Source: Candidatus Eisenbacteria bacterium
GTDB lineage: Bacteria; Eisenbacteria; RBG-16-71-46
Assembly: GCA_013140805.1 (NCBI GenBank)
Contig: JABFRW010000196.1
Coordinates: 1 to 40,911, forward strand
Length of the DNA: 40,911 nt
Direction of reading: 5' to 3'
Below the pieces are notes generated by a model, which was not told where the DNA came from, made no database searches, and saw only the letters and a list, made by a program, of their open reading frames with translations. The stretch's first letter is position 1. Every line of letters begins with the position of its first letter. Position numbers and translations under genes: made by a program. This document shows positions 24,523 through 33,987 of the stretch, in pieces.

Positions 24523-24821
24523 TTATGCGCGCGCCTCGATCACGATGCTGTGCAATCCGAGCCGCACCGGTGCATCACCCAGCTCTGCCCGAAGGCTCTC
24601 GGCGACCGCCTCCTCGACCGTGTTCGGGTCTCCCGCAAGGCCCGGATTCAATTGGTCGTCGCAGCACCGTGATGGTCGCGTTCCCGCGCATCAGGCCGCG
24701 CCAGCGAATCGGGAATCGCCCCGCTCTCGTGAAAACCGAACCGAACGGCGAAGAACTTCGGCGGATCGGTCGGGAAGCGCTCGCTCACCGTGGCCTGTGC
24801 GATCCGGCAGAGCACGTTCCG
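24523..24821 (-). pseudogene. Decayed coding remnant with at least two frameshifts
   Basis: On the minus strand, coding-like pieces continue one another across frames. From about 24815, RIAQATVSERFPTDPPKFF continues as AVRFGFHESGAIPDSL; the next frame gives RGLMRGNATITVLRR; a third gives NPGLAGDPNTVEEAVAESLR and ends GLHSIVIEARA with a stop at 24523-24525. This looks like the tail of one gene broken by two small indels. I do not recognise the family. No intact copy lies nearby. The alternative is sequencing error, which would restore a partial gene. Confidence 0.5.
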
Positions 24822-24906
24822 CTACATCGACAGATCAGAGTTCCCCTTCGCGGGCCGGCGGGGGGAGGAAGGCACCGCCGGCCCGATAGATATCGCCGGT
24901 GGCGCG

Positions 24907-25098
24907 CTACCGAAAGCGCGACTTGATCTGGCCCCAGCTCGACGCGTGGGTTTCCGTGGGAGGGGCGCCGAATCTTTGCATGCGCTGGTTTTGGTTGTCG
25001 GCCACGAAGACGTTACCGGCGGCATCGGTCGCGAGACCGTGCGGCTGGTTGAACTGGCCGTTGCCGGAGCCCGCCGAGCCCCACTTTGACACGAACAC
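24907..25098 (-). pseudogene. NHL-repeat remnant
   Basis: An isolated 1-1.5 NHL repeats: FVSKWGSAGSGNGQFNQPHG followed by LATDAAGNVFVADNQNQRMQ. NHL repeats form propellers of 4-7 blades and one blade cannot fold alone. A stop codon (TAG) lies about 14 codons upstream of FVSKWGS and another ends the frame at 24907, so this is a leftover from a larger secreted NHL protein. The region from 25099 to 25205 has no other recognisable feature. Confidence 0.65.
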
Positions 25099-25205
25099 GC
25101 CGCCGCCGAGTCGGCGAGTTGTCGCCGGCTATTGCCACAAGAGTTGGCCGCGCTCTACGGCCGAATCAGGCTCGCCTCTCACGACGCGACCCGGTGCGCG
25201 CGTGT

Positions 25206-26324
25206 TCAGCGTACCCCCTTCCACGCCTCCCACGCTGGTTTCGGCGCACCCAGGGTGTCGCGCAGTCCCAGCGTTCCCAGGTAGCCGGCGAAGCCCGGCG
25301 ATACGAACCGGTAGTAATCGAAGAGGATCTGGAGCGTGCCGCTCGACCAGTCCGTCAGAAGAAAGTAGTTCGCGAACAGCGCCTCGGAGCGAGGCACCGC
25401 TCGAAAGTAGGTCTTGAAGCGCCGTACGAACTCCGCCTGCGCCGCATCGCTGCTGTTGCAAGCGGGTGACGACGCGTATCCGATCTCCGTGAAAGCGATT
25501 GGCTTGTTGAGCGCCCGAGCACGTGATCGCATTTGCGCCATGTCGGGCTCAAACGTAGCGGGCAGGCGATGCTGGAAGTCGGTCCCAGCGTCGAACGGAT
25601 AGTAGGTGTAGAGCACAATGTCGCTGTAGGCGTTCAGCGTGTCTCCGATCCACGCGTCTGGGTTTCCAACCGGGGCGCCGGTCACGATCCCAATCGGGAT
25701 GCCGGGCAACGCCGCGTGCAAGCGCGCGAGCGAGTGACGATAGAAGCGAATAAATGCCGGCAGTTCCGAGAGGTGTGACGAGAAGTACCCGTCGACCTCG
25801 TTGCCGACTGCAAGCGCGATCTGCGGAGTTTCGCGCACCAGCTCGATGAGCGAGTCCAACGCGACGTCCCAGCGCGCGAGCATCGTCGGATCGTCCCACG
25901 CGAGCCCGGCGAGATCGGGCGGCGTGCCCCGTTGATTCGTGTCGACCGGGCGCAGATTGACGAAGCTCGTGAAGCCGAAAGCGCGGAAGACCTGAAGGTA
26001 CAGCCGCTGGTTGGAAACGTTCAGCGCGCCGGGTACGTTTTCGATTTCGTTCCAGAGTGGGGTGATCATCTGGAACGACGCACCAGTGGCGAGCGCCGTC
26101 TGAAGCGCTGAGCCGATTGAATCTGCGAGCGTGAAATCACTGGGATTCGCAGTGAGACCGACGTGCGTCGTCGCGACCGGGCCGTTCGGGCCAGTGACCG
26201 AACGGGAGCAGCCCGCAGCCGCGAGGGACAATGTAAGCAAGCAGCGCAATGACCAGGAGATCCAGCCTCTCCGGGCCGCGGGGCGCTTCGCCGCGTGCTC
26301 CCGCGCGGCGTTCCTACCGCGCAT
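25206..26324 (-). CDS. Glycoside-hydrolase-like (clan A TIM-barrel) lipoprotein
   Basis: 372 residues from the ATG at 26324, which lies within the last codons of the upstream gene (11-bp overlap). A signal peptide ends in a lipobox LAAAGC (C39), so it is probably lipid-anchored. The rest resembles a TIM-barrel glycosidase: AVGNEVDGYF with E176 as possible acid/base and KPIAFTEIGYAS with E280 as possible nucleophile, placed on separate strands as in clan GH-A. It contains LYTYYPFDAGTDF near the active-site rim. The glycoside family and substrate are not identifiable by eye. It is last in an exoprotein operon. Confidence 0.7.
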   Translation of the reverse strand: MRGRNAAREHAAKRPAARRGWISWSLRCLLTLSLAAAGCSRSVTGPNGPVATTHVGLTANPSDFTLADSIGSALQTALATGASFQMITPLWNEIENVPGALNVSNQRLYLQVFRAFGFTSFVNLRPVDTNQRGTPPDLAGLAWDDPTMLARWDVALDSLIELVRETPQIALAVGNEVDGYFSSHLSELPAFIRFYRHSLARLHAALPGIPIGIVTGAPVGNPDAWIGDTLNAYSDIVLYTYYPFDAGTDFQHRLPATFEPDMAQMRSRARALNKPIAFTEIGYASSPACNSSDAAQAEFVRRFKTYFRAVPRSEALFANYFLLTDWSSGTLQILFDYYRFVSPGFAGYLGTLGLRDTLGAPKPAWEAWKGVR

Positions 26325-28779
26325 GCACCGTAAACAGAAGCACGCAGGCTCGATTGGCGGGAACATCCAGCCGCGCGTTCGCGACATTCTGGTTGCCGGC
26401 GTGAACCGTGCCGGCGCTGAATGCAGCCACGTCGCCGTCGATTCCGTCCGAGCTGGACGGCGCCGCGGCTGAGAGCGCGTACATCGTGGCCTCCTCCGCA
26501 GCGGTACAGTTGGCACCGAGGCAGTTCGACGGCGCCATCGTCACCCGTAGGGACCCCGGCTCGTACTCGAAGGCGGGGTCGAGGAGGTCGCGCAGCGTGA
26601 CGTCGTTCACGGCCGGTCCGTTGTTGCTCACGTAAAGCATGAATTGAAAGCGCGTCCCGCGCGGCAGGGTCATGCCGGAATTGAGCGGGGTACCGCCAGG
26701 CAGGAACGCACGCTTCGTGATCGCGAGCGGCCCCCCGCCGGCGGTCACGACGCGGTCGGCACCGAACTCCGAGGTGTTGCCTGATCCGTCGGTTGCGGTG
26801 CCGGTCACCTGATCCCCGGCCACCAGTCCGCTCACGCTGAGGATTCCCGAGAACTGGCCCGTTGCATTGGTCGTCAGGCTCCCAAGCAGACTGCGGCCCT
26901 CACCGAATCCGGTCCCGTCGAGATCGCTGCGAAACAGCTCGACCCGCGCGTTCGCGAACGTCGCCTGCCCCGGAGCCGATCCCACGTAGCCGGCCAGCGT
27001 CAGGGTTGAGAACGACAGGACGGCCGAGGTGAAGACCGGTGAGTCCATGGACAGGTTCGGTTGCCCAGCGGCTACCGTCCCGTTGTTCGGGGAGACGCCA
27101 TCGTTGCGGAGGTCGATTCCGAGCAGCTGGTTTGAATGGATCCGATTGCCGAGCACAGCGTTCCCAGATCCAGCCGCCACATTGACGCCGTTCAGCGCGT
27201 TGAACGCGATCAGATTCCCGTCCGCTGCGCCCGTGCCACCGATGCGGTTCCCGACCGCTCCATTAATCAGCTCGATTCCGTCGTCACTGCGCTGCCCGCG
27301 GTCGAGCGTTCCGGTCACGTCGGTTCCAACATAGTTCCCGATGATGACGTTATTCGGCGTTCCGATCTCGATGCCCTCGTAGTTCCTTGAAATCGAGTTG
27401 CGAGCCGCGGGCAATGGCCCGCCAATCGTGTCGTTCGCCCCGGCCAGGATCGCAATGCCGACGTCGCCGTTGCCTCCGCCCGACGCGCCGTTCGGATCAA
27501 GGCCGATGATGTTGCCCAGGATCACCGTCGCCACCGCGCCCCCGCCCGAAATGTTGATGCCTTCGTCCCCGTTGTTGGTGATCACGTTTCCGTCGTAGGG
27601 CCCGATGCCACCAATGTGCGCGGTACCACCTGCAATCTCGATCCCGTCGTCGGCATTCCCCACCAGTGTCGAGCCATTGCCGGTCGACCCGATCCAACAG
27701 CCCGCAACCGTGACCCCGCCTGCCCCGGCTTGAATCGACACACCGTCGCGGCTGAAGCGCGTGACGATCAGGCCACGGATCTCGGTGCCGAGCCCGCTCG
27801 CGGCCACCGAAAGCCCGTCAACCGCCCCGGTCGCCGCGGACCCATCGAGCCTCACGATCGGCGCGCTGGTCCAGCCCGGTTGAGTTTGCGCATCGAGCGC
27901 CAGCGGATCCGCAATCGCCGGGAGTGCGGTCGTCGGGGCGATGAGCGCGATACTCCCGCCAAACAGGTTGAAGGCCGCACGCAGCCCTGGGCTCGCGGTC
28001 CCGTTCGGAATCATCCAGATCGCGTGCTCGACACCCGGTGATCGGCCCACCTGCGCAAGCCCGCCGATCAGCAAAGCGTTCGAATTGACGAGCAACTGGC
28101 GCAGTGAACCCTGGCCGGCGCCGTTGGTATTGACGATCACGTCGAAACAGAATCCAAAATCCGCCTGACTTACGTCGGCGACACCGAGGGCGACGCGGGT
28201 GACCGACTGCGCGGTTCCTGACAGGCCGGACGTGAATGCGAACGTCGACGTGTTGAAAGACGCACCAACCCCCGCGTTGCCGGGGTCTGCAACGGCCGGG
28301 TTCGTGCCACCGACGAAATCCGTCACCGCGACCGGTGTTCCGCTGGTTGCGTCCGTGCGATGGGTTTGAACCGCCAGATGGACACCCGCAACGTAGCCGG
28401 AGCGGGAGGAACTCACAGAGGCATTGACGACTCTCACGAAATAGGTCCCGGCACCGAGCCCCGACAGGTTGAAGGCACCCGAGCCGTTCGTGCTGGTCGC
28501 GGTCGAGAACGCTCCCGTTGCGTCGTAAAGTTCCACGCGTGCGCTCGCGCGCGGAACGCCGGAAGCGGCGGCGAGGCTGCGACCAGCCCCTCCGCCGTAG
28601 TTCGGGTCTTCGAACACCGTCCCCGAGATGGCGGCGGCGCCGGCCGGGCCAGCAACGAACGCGAGCAGTTGCAGCGACATCGCGACGAGTCGCGCGAGGA
28701 GCGACGGCGTGTGACGCGCAGCCGCGCCACATCTGACCGCCGACTGCCCCGGAGTCCGATCGAGCGCTTGCAAGGTCAT
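26314..28779 (-). CDS. Secreted beta-helix protein with SdrD-B-like and DUF11-type domains
   Basis: 821 residues from the ATG at 28779, 7 bp after the upstream stop. N-terminal signal region (LLARLVAMSLQLLAFVAGPA), then a SdrD B/CnaB-like domain (GTVFEDPNYGGGAGRSL ... NGSGAFNLSGLGAGTYFVRV). The middle (about 220-600) is a right-handed parallel beta-helix with repeated DGIEIxxG and NVITNNGDEGINISGGGAVA units, preceded by a CSLREA-like piece (GAGQGSLRQLL). The last ~130 residues are a DUF11-like domain (LYVSNNGPAVNDVTLRDLLD). Beta-helix proteins often bind or cut polysaccharides, but no catalytic set is seen. No FlgD-like tail. Confidence 0.83.
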   Translation of the reverse strand: MTLQALDRTPGQSAVRCGAAARHTPSLLARLVAMSLQLLAFVAGPAGAAAISGTVFEDPNYGGGAGRSLAAASGVPRASARVELYDATGAFSTATSTNGSGAFNLSGLGAGTYFVRVVNASVSSSRSGYVAGVHLAVQTHRTDATSGTPVAVTDFVGGTNPAVADPGNAGVGASFNTSTFAFTSGLSGTAQSVTRVALGVADVSQADFGFCFDVIVNTNGAGQGSLRQLLVNSNALLIGGLAQVGRSPGVEHAIWMIPNGTASPGLRAAFNLFGGSIALIAPTTALPAIADPLALDAQTQPGWTSAPIVRLDGSAATGAVDGLSVAASGLGTEIRGLIVTRFSRDGVSIQAGAGGVTVAGCWIGSTGNGSTLVGNADDGIEIAGGTAHIGGIGPYDGNVITNNGDEGINISGGGAVATVILGNIIGLDPNGASGGGNGDVGIAILAGANDTIGGPLPAARNSISRNYEGIEIGTPNNVIIGNYVGTDVTGTLDRGQRSDDGIELINGAVGNRIGGTGAADGNLIAFNALNGVNVAAGSGNAVLGNRIHSNQLLGIDLRNDGVSPNNGTVAAGQPNLSMDSPVFTSAVLSFSTLTLAGYVGSAPGQATFANARVELFRSDLDGTGFGEGRSLLGSLTTNATGQFSGILSVSGLVAGDQVTGTATDGSGNTSEFGADRVVTAGGGPLAITKRAFLPGGTPLNSGMTLPRGTRFQFMLYVSNNGPAVNDVTLRDLLDPAFEYEPGSLRVTMAPSNCLGANCTAAEEATMYALSAAAPSSSDGIDGDVAAFSAGTVHAGNQNVANARLDVPANRACVLLFTVHAR

Positions 28780-28786
28780 GTGCAGA

Positions 28787-31700
28787 TCATTTGACCAGCA
28801 ACAGCTTGCGCGCCACGCGCGTCGCGCCGACATCGAGTTGCACGAAATAGACGCCCGAGCTGATTCGCCGGCCTGAATCGGAGTCGCCCTTCCAGTCCAT
28901 CCGATGGCGCCCCGGGCCGCGGACTTCGTCAACCACCGTCCTCACTCGGCGACCGGCTACATCGTGGACGGTCAGCCGAACGTGCGCCCGCTGCGGCAGG
29001 CTGAACTCGAGCGTCGTGCTGGCCCGGAACGGGTTGGGGAACACTCCGGTGAGTGCCGGCCGCGCATGGGACATCCCTTGAACCGGCGCGTCGACGGCGT
29101 CCGAGATCGTGAAACTCGCGGGGCTCACATCGAACGCAGTCTGCTGCAAGGCGTCGAAGGCGGTCACGCGAATGCGAGCGCGAACCGTGTTCGAGTCGGG
29201 TGTCATCCAGGCAAAGGTGGAGTCCGTGCCCGGCGCAGAACCGACGCGCGCGTACGTTGCGCCATCGTCCATCGACAACTCGACGCGTAGCGAGTCGATG
29301 CCGGTGTCGTCCGCGGCGTTCCACTGGATCAGCTGCGCGGAATTCGTCCGGTAGCGCTCGCCGCCGATCGGCGACTGCAGGCCGATCGCCGGCGGCACGC
29401 GATCTCCCACCATGATCACGCCATTCGACCGGCGCGTGAACGCGCCAGTCGGCGCGACCGTGCCTGCCACCGTTGCCTGCACCGCATAGTCGCCGTCCAT
29501 CGGCAGGGACAGGGCGGTGCTTCCGTAGATTCCGTCGCCGGCCGCGCCATCGCCGTGCGCTCCGTCGTCGAACAGAGGGACGAGGGTTGCACTCGAATTG
29601 GGTGCGACGACCTGCGCAGCCACGGTGCAGTCCGGGAGCGCTTGAGTGCCCGACTTCGCGACGACGACGAGCGAAAGCGTTTCGCCCGGCAGCAGCACGC
29701 GTGCGGGTAGAACGAGGTCCGCACGAACCGGTGACTCAACCGTGCAGAAGTTGACGAACGCGGCGCTCGCGCCCGGAAGGGTCGTCGCCGTCGTGGTGAT
29801 GCTCCATGCGCCCGCAGCGGGCGTCGTCACTCGATAGCTTTGCCACGTCCCTTCATCGCCGGGCAACTCGAGATAGTCGATCTGAGGATCGCCGGCGGCG
29901 TATGCAGGATCGATGATCTGCCCCGAGGGGTCGCGCAGCGTGAGCGTGGCCGCCCCCTCGAAATGAAACGTCCCGAACCAGGCCGTTGCCATCTCATCGA
30001 GCGCGACCGTATCCGAGACCGCTTCGCCCTGCTGCAGGCTGTGGCCTTCGATCAGCGCGACCGGGCGCAGCGGCAGCGAGTCGGCGATCGCCGAGGAGTC
30101 GGATTCGACTCCGGGAGCGAACGTCTGGGTGAAGCCACCGGTGCCGAGCGAATCCTCGAGTAGCCGATCTCTCACCCACGGCGCGACGTTCGTGAGGTCA
30201 TCGGGAAGATTGGGATGAAAGACCCCTGCGAAGAGTTGCTGCTGGCAGCCGTGCGGATACAGCGCCGAAAACAAGGGCACGAGGCCGTCGCTCACGTTTG
30301 GAAGCATGAAGGGGTCGAGGTTCGGGAAGAGCCCGGCGCCTAGGCGGTAGCTCGGAGGCGAGCACTGGGTCCAGGGAGTGCCGGTGTGCGGAGTGTCCTT
30401 GAGCCAGTTGTTCACGAGTCGCATGTACGGATACGACATCTCGAACAGCGGCAAGGCGAGCGTTCGCTGCGCAAGGAGACTCAAGAGCTGTGCGGCGAGC
30501 AGAATGTTGAGCGACGTCCCCGCGTGCGGACTGCCCAACGTGACGAGCGTGCCCACGCGGCGTCCCTCTCCCTGCACGAAGATGCGCGAAACGAGTCCGC
30601 CCATGCTGTGGGCCACGATGTCGACCGTGTCGGCCGCGACGCCGTACGTCGAGCCATACCATTGGGTCAGCGAGTCCACGAACGCCGACAAGCGACCCGC
30701 GCCATCGATCAGGTGCCCCCAGCTGTCGTACTCGACCCGCGAGACGTCCTGCGGCGCGTACGCCTCGGGCCCGAACGTCGTGAGGTACTGATTCATCGTG
30801 GCAAACGTGTTGAACCCAGCCAGGCAGCAACCGTGGACCATGACGAGCGGAAAGCGCGGAATTCCCACCGCGGCCGCGGTCGTGTCACCGCGCTCACCGC
30901 ACAGGTTGTAGGGCAGGATTCGATAGGTGTAGCTCGCTCCGCGGATCAGGAAGTCAGGGTCGAGCCACGACGGGCCCGCCACGTCGGCTACCGAGTCGTA
31001 GACGGCCTCGCGAGCCAGCGCCCGATAAATGATGTAGCGACTGGCCGAGGCCGTCGAGTCCGGGCCGGGCTGCCACTCGAGCTGCAGCTGGTGCCCGGTT
31101 CCAACGTTCGTCACCCTGAGCGACTCGGGAAGCTGCGGCGGCGTGCAGATGCCAAGGTCGTGGTACAGCTCGCCGCTGCACGGCGAGTCGGGCGCACGAT
31201 GATCGAGCCACACCGCATGCGCGCGATGCTCGTGGTCCACTGCAAGCCCGGTCGTGAGGATGAATCCCGACGCCACATCCCGCACTGGATCGCCATTCAT
31301 CCACAGCGAGTCTTTGGCGCTCCACTGGGCGTGATAGGTGAGATCCGATCCTCGGCCGGTGATTGCATGAAGGTCACCGAATCGGTCGGTCGCGAGGGTC
31401 GAAACGATCCCGCCCTTGAGCCCGGAGGGAATGCTTTCGGGCGCGAGCGAAAACGTCGGCCAGCCGTTCGGAGGGCCTGGAGTCGTCACGCCGACATAGT
31501 GCTGTGGACCGCCGCCCGCACGGATCGCGGACGGCGGGCGGCCGTCGAAGCAGGTGTCGAAGAGCAGATGCAGCCCGGCATTCGAACTGCCGATCGCCAG
31601 CCCGCACGGCGAGAATGCCGGGATGAAGTCGGTGCTGGCTTGTGTCTGCGACTGCCCCGAGGGTTTGATCATCACCATGCGATGCGCGACTCCTTCGCCT

Positions 31701-33088
31701 TCGCTCCCGAACTGGGTCCAGCCGAAGTGCGCAATACCGACCGCGGGCGACCGGACTTCCTCGATCGTCACCGAGACATCCGTCGTGCGACCGCTGGTGA
31801 GATTCGTGAGCTGCTGCGGGCTCGCGTTCCAGCTCTGCGTGGTGGCGCTCCACGTCGTCTGGAACACATTGCTGTGGCTGAGGTCGCCTTCGGCCCATGC
31901 CACATGCACGTTTCCGCGCAAGTCTGCTGCAATGACCGGAGCGCTCGACAACTGATCGGGAATCGCCCGAATCAGGAACGGAGCACTCCAGTTTCCTGAA
32001 GTGTCGCGACGGACGTAGAAGATCTGCCGGTCATCGTTCACGTCGAGCTGCGACCACACGACGTGCAGGTTGAAGAGCGAGTCGGCGGCGACCGCCACGG
32101 CGATCTGCCGGGTGGTCGGCGGAATGAACACTGCGAGCGTCTCCGGCAACCACGCCTGCGTGGTCGCGCTCCACACTCGGTGGTAGATCGAGGCTTCGGA
32201 GGTCCCAAAATACGGAGGAAAGCGCTCCACTCCGTAGGCGAGGTGAACGTTGCCCAGTGTGTCGACCGCCATGGACTGAGCGCCGATCACTTCGGGGCCA
32301 GGCGAGAGTGTCGCACGAATGTCGAGACCGAATTGGCGCGGGGGCGGCGGACCCGCGGCCGTCCGCCGCTCGTCGCCTCGCCTCACGAGCGGCGGCATCG
32401 GCGGATTGGCGTCGCAGTCGCGAACGTTTACTTCAAAAGGTCCAATCGCTGTATTGCCGCATGGGTCCGTGACCTCGAGCTGACCGAAGTAGGTGCCTTC
32501 CTGCGAGTAGACGTGCGAGGTCGTGGGACCTGAGCCCTGGCCGCCGTCACCGAAGGTCCAGTCGTAGGAGCTGATGTCGCCGAAGTAGCTGAAGGAAGCA
32601 GTGCCGTCGAACTGCGTGGAGAATCCCTGGTACGCGGCTCCACCCACGACATAGCTGAACACCGTCGGGGAACACTCGCACCGATAGGCCAGCGTGTAGC
32701 TGCCGCCGATTTCACCCTGAGTGCCCACCTTGACCACGAACGCTCCCGGGTAGGGCGCAGCCCAGCTCAGCTCGGAGAGCGTGTCGCACGTCGCGCCGGC
32801 CGAGGCAAGCTCCTCGGTGCAGGTCGAGTCCCACACCGAGATCGTGGTGGCGAATGCCGCCGTCGCGTTTGGCTGACAGAAGGAGAACGTCAGCTGGCAG
32901 CCGCCGCCGGCGCGAAAGCGCAGCCCGTGAGTGAAGCCGGGTGCAACGGCACCACTCACGAGTTGCCAGGCACTGCACTCCGCTCCGCACGTGGCGAGCT
33001 CGCCCTGGAAACACTGCGCAGCGAGCGGGCGCGCGCCCGACAGTGCGAGCAATGCTACGAGGAGCACGACGTGGGTACCGCGGCGCAT
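28787..33088 (-). CDS. Large secreted PKD/propeller/alpha-beta-hydrolase (lipase-like) protein with FlgD-like tail
   Basis: 1433 residues from the ATG at 33088, chosen because GAGGAG lies 7-8 bases upstream; an ATG at 33130 is less likely. Signal peptide ending ALSGARPLAAQ. Order: Cys-rich N-terminal domain; PKD domain (about 155-222, YDWTFGDGGQG); BNR/propeller-like segment (about 280-640); FN3-like segment (about 655-740); alpha/beta hydrolase (about 745-960) with VMVHGCC oxyanion region and VAHSMGGLVSR containing nucleophile S828; Ig-like and anchor-X-like domains; FlgD-like tail (VHDVAGRRVRTVVDEV ... GVYFVQLDVG ... ARKLLLVK). Likely an extracellular lipase/esterase; the substrate is unknown. 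First gene of a three-gene operon. Confidence 0.87.
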   Translation of the reverse strand: MRRGTHVVLLVALLALSGARPLAAQCFQGELATCGAECSAWQLVSGAVAPGFTHGLRFRAGGGCQLTFSFCQPNATAAFATTISVWDSTCTEELASAGATCDTLSELSWAAPYPGAFVVKVGTQGEIGGSYTLAYRCECSPTVFSYVVGGAAYQGFSTQFDGTASFSYFGDISSYDWTFGDGGQGSGPTTSHVYSQEGTYFGQLEVTDPCGNTAIGPFEVNVRDCDANPPMPPLVRRGDERRTAAGPPPPRQFGLDIRATLSPGPEVIGAQSMAVDTLGNVHLAYGVERFPPYFGTSEASIYHRVWSATTQAWLPETLAVFIPPTTRQIAVAVAADSLFNLHVVWSQLDVNDDRQIFYVRRDTSGNWSAPFLIRAIPDQLSSAPVIAADLRGNVHVAWAEGDLSHSNVFQTTWSATTQSWNASPQQLTNLTSGRTTDVSVTIEEVRSPAVGIAHFGWTQFGSEGEGVAHRMVMIKPSGQSQTQASTDFIPAFSPCGLAIGSSNAGLHLLFDTCFDGRPPSAIRAGGGPQHYVGVTTPGPPNGWPTFSLAPESIPSGLKGGIVSTLATDRFGDLHAITGRGSDLTYHAQWSAKDSLWMNGDPVRDVASGFILTTGLAVDHEHRAHAVWLDHRAPDSPCSGELYHDLGICTPPQLPESLRVTNVGTGHQLQLEWQPGPDSTASASRYIIYRALAREAVYDSVADVAGPSWLDPDFLIRGASYTYRILPYNLCGERGDTTAAAVGIPRFPLVMVHGCCLAGFNTFATMNQYLTTFGPEAYAPQDVSRVEYDSWGHLIDGAGRLSAFVDSLTQWYGSTYGVAADTVDIVAHSMGGLVSRIFVQGEGRRVGTLVTLGSPHAGTSLNILLAAQLLSLLAQRTLALPLFEMSYPYMRLVNNWLKDTPHTGTPWTQCSPPSYRLGAGLFPNLDPFMLPNVSDGLVPLFSALYPHGCQQQLFAGVFHPNLPDDLTNVAPWVRDRLLEDSLGTGGFTQTFAPGVESDSSAIADSLPLRPVALIEGHSLQQGEAVSDTVALDEMATAWFGTFHFEGAATLTLRDPSGQIIDPAYAAGDPQIDYLELPGDEGTWQSYRVTTPAAGAWSITTTATTLPGASAAFVNFCTVESPVRADLVLPARVLLPGETLSLVVVAKSGTQALPDCTVAAQVVAPNSSATLVPLFDDGAHGDGAAGDGIYGSTALSLPMDGDYAVQATVAGTVAPTGAFTRRSNGVIMVGDRVPPAIGLQSPIGGERYRTNSAQLIQWNAADDTGIDSLRVELSMDDGATYARVGSAPGTDSTFAWMTPDSNTVRARIRVTAFDALQQTAFDVSPASFTISDAVDAPVQGMSHARPALTGVFPNPFRASTTLEFSLPQRAHVRLTVHDVAGRRVRTVVDEVRGPGRHRMDWKGDSDSGRRISSGVYFVQLDVGATRVARKLLLVK

Positions 33089-33195
33089 GAGGCAGCTCCT
33101 CATCCCGGATCGGGGTGGAACGGCGTCCAAAGGGTAGCACGGGGCGACGCCGAACTCGGGTCAACTCCTCGCGTCGTCCGGACGATACCTCGGCC

Positions 33196-33975
33196 ATGGC
33201 TTTGCCCGAGCGAACCGCCGAGGCGGCGCACGACCCGCATCCCTTCCCGAAGGCGCCGCTCGTCCAGGGCTCCCTGCTCGCGGCGGGGCTCGCACACTCG
33301 TGGCGCGAACACTGGCAGCTGCTGCTCAATTCATGGCTAGCCACCATTCTGTTGTGCGCGGCGGCCGCGTGGTGGGGGCGTGGCATCTACTACTTCCTCG
33401 ACTTTCGCGACGGCTCGGGTCGGTGGTCCGGTTTGTTCAGCGTGCTCACCGCCGGATGCCTCGCGATGGGCGGCTTTGGCCTGTTGCTCGTAGGACGGCT
33501 GTCGCGCACCGACGCGGCCCGACGGGCCGAGGCCACCGCCTGGATTTTCGGCGGACTCGGCGGAATGTTCCTGGCACTCGACGAGCTGACTCAGCTTCAC
33601 GAGTCGCTGGCCCGCTGGCTCGGACGCCACGGTGTTCCTCCACCATTCGGTCTCGGCGATCAAGATGGCTACGTGTTCGCCGCATACGCCGCGTGCGCCT
33701 GCTACGCAGGGCTCACGGTTCGCGCGACGCTCGCCAACTGGCCGCGCACCTGGCTTCCGGGACTCGTGGCGGTCGCCTGCTTCGCGGCCTCGACCGCGGT
33801 GGACTTCGTGCCCTGGAACGCGCTCACACGACCGCAGCAAGAGTTCTGGGGATCGATCGAAGAGATCTTCAAGACGCTCGGCTGCGTGAACTTCGCGGTG
33901 TTCGCCGCACTGTTGGTGGATTGCGCGGCGAAGGATCGCGACTTCGCGAATGCGCGCCGCCTCGTTCGCTCGTAG
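33196..33975 (+). CDS. Polytopic membrane protein of unknown function
   Basis: 259 residues from the ATG at 33196. About six membrane helices, beginning after a ~35-residue soluble N-terminus (LLNSWLATILLCAAAAWW). Loop between helices 3 and 4 carries an acidic/His motif LALDELTQLHESLARWLGRHG, and another loop has VDFVPWNALTRPQQEFWGSIEE with several conserved-looking acidic residues. This D-E...H-E arrangement inside the membrane may bind a metal or be catalytic, but I know no matching characterised family. It is divergent from the lipase-like gene with 107 bp between. Confidence 0.6.
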   Translation: MALPERTAEAAHDPHPFPKAPLVQGSLLAAGLAHSWREHWQLLLNSWLATILLCAAAAWWGRGIYYFLDFRDGSGRWSGLFSVLTAGCLAMGGFGLLLVGRLSRTDAARRAEATAWIFGGLGGMFLALDELTQLHESLARWLGRHGVPPPFGLGDQDGYVFAAYAACACYAGLTVRATLANWPRTWLPGLVAVACFAASTAVDFVPWNALTRPQQEFWGSIEEIFKTLGCVNFAVFAALLVDCAAKDRDFANARRLVRS

Positions 33976-33987
33976 CGCACGGACCCC

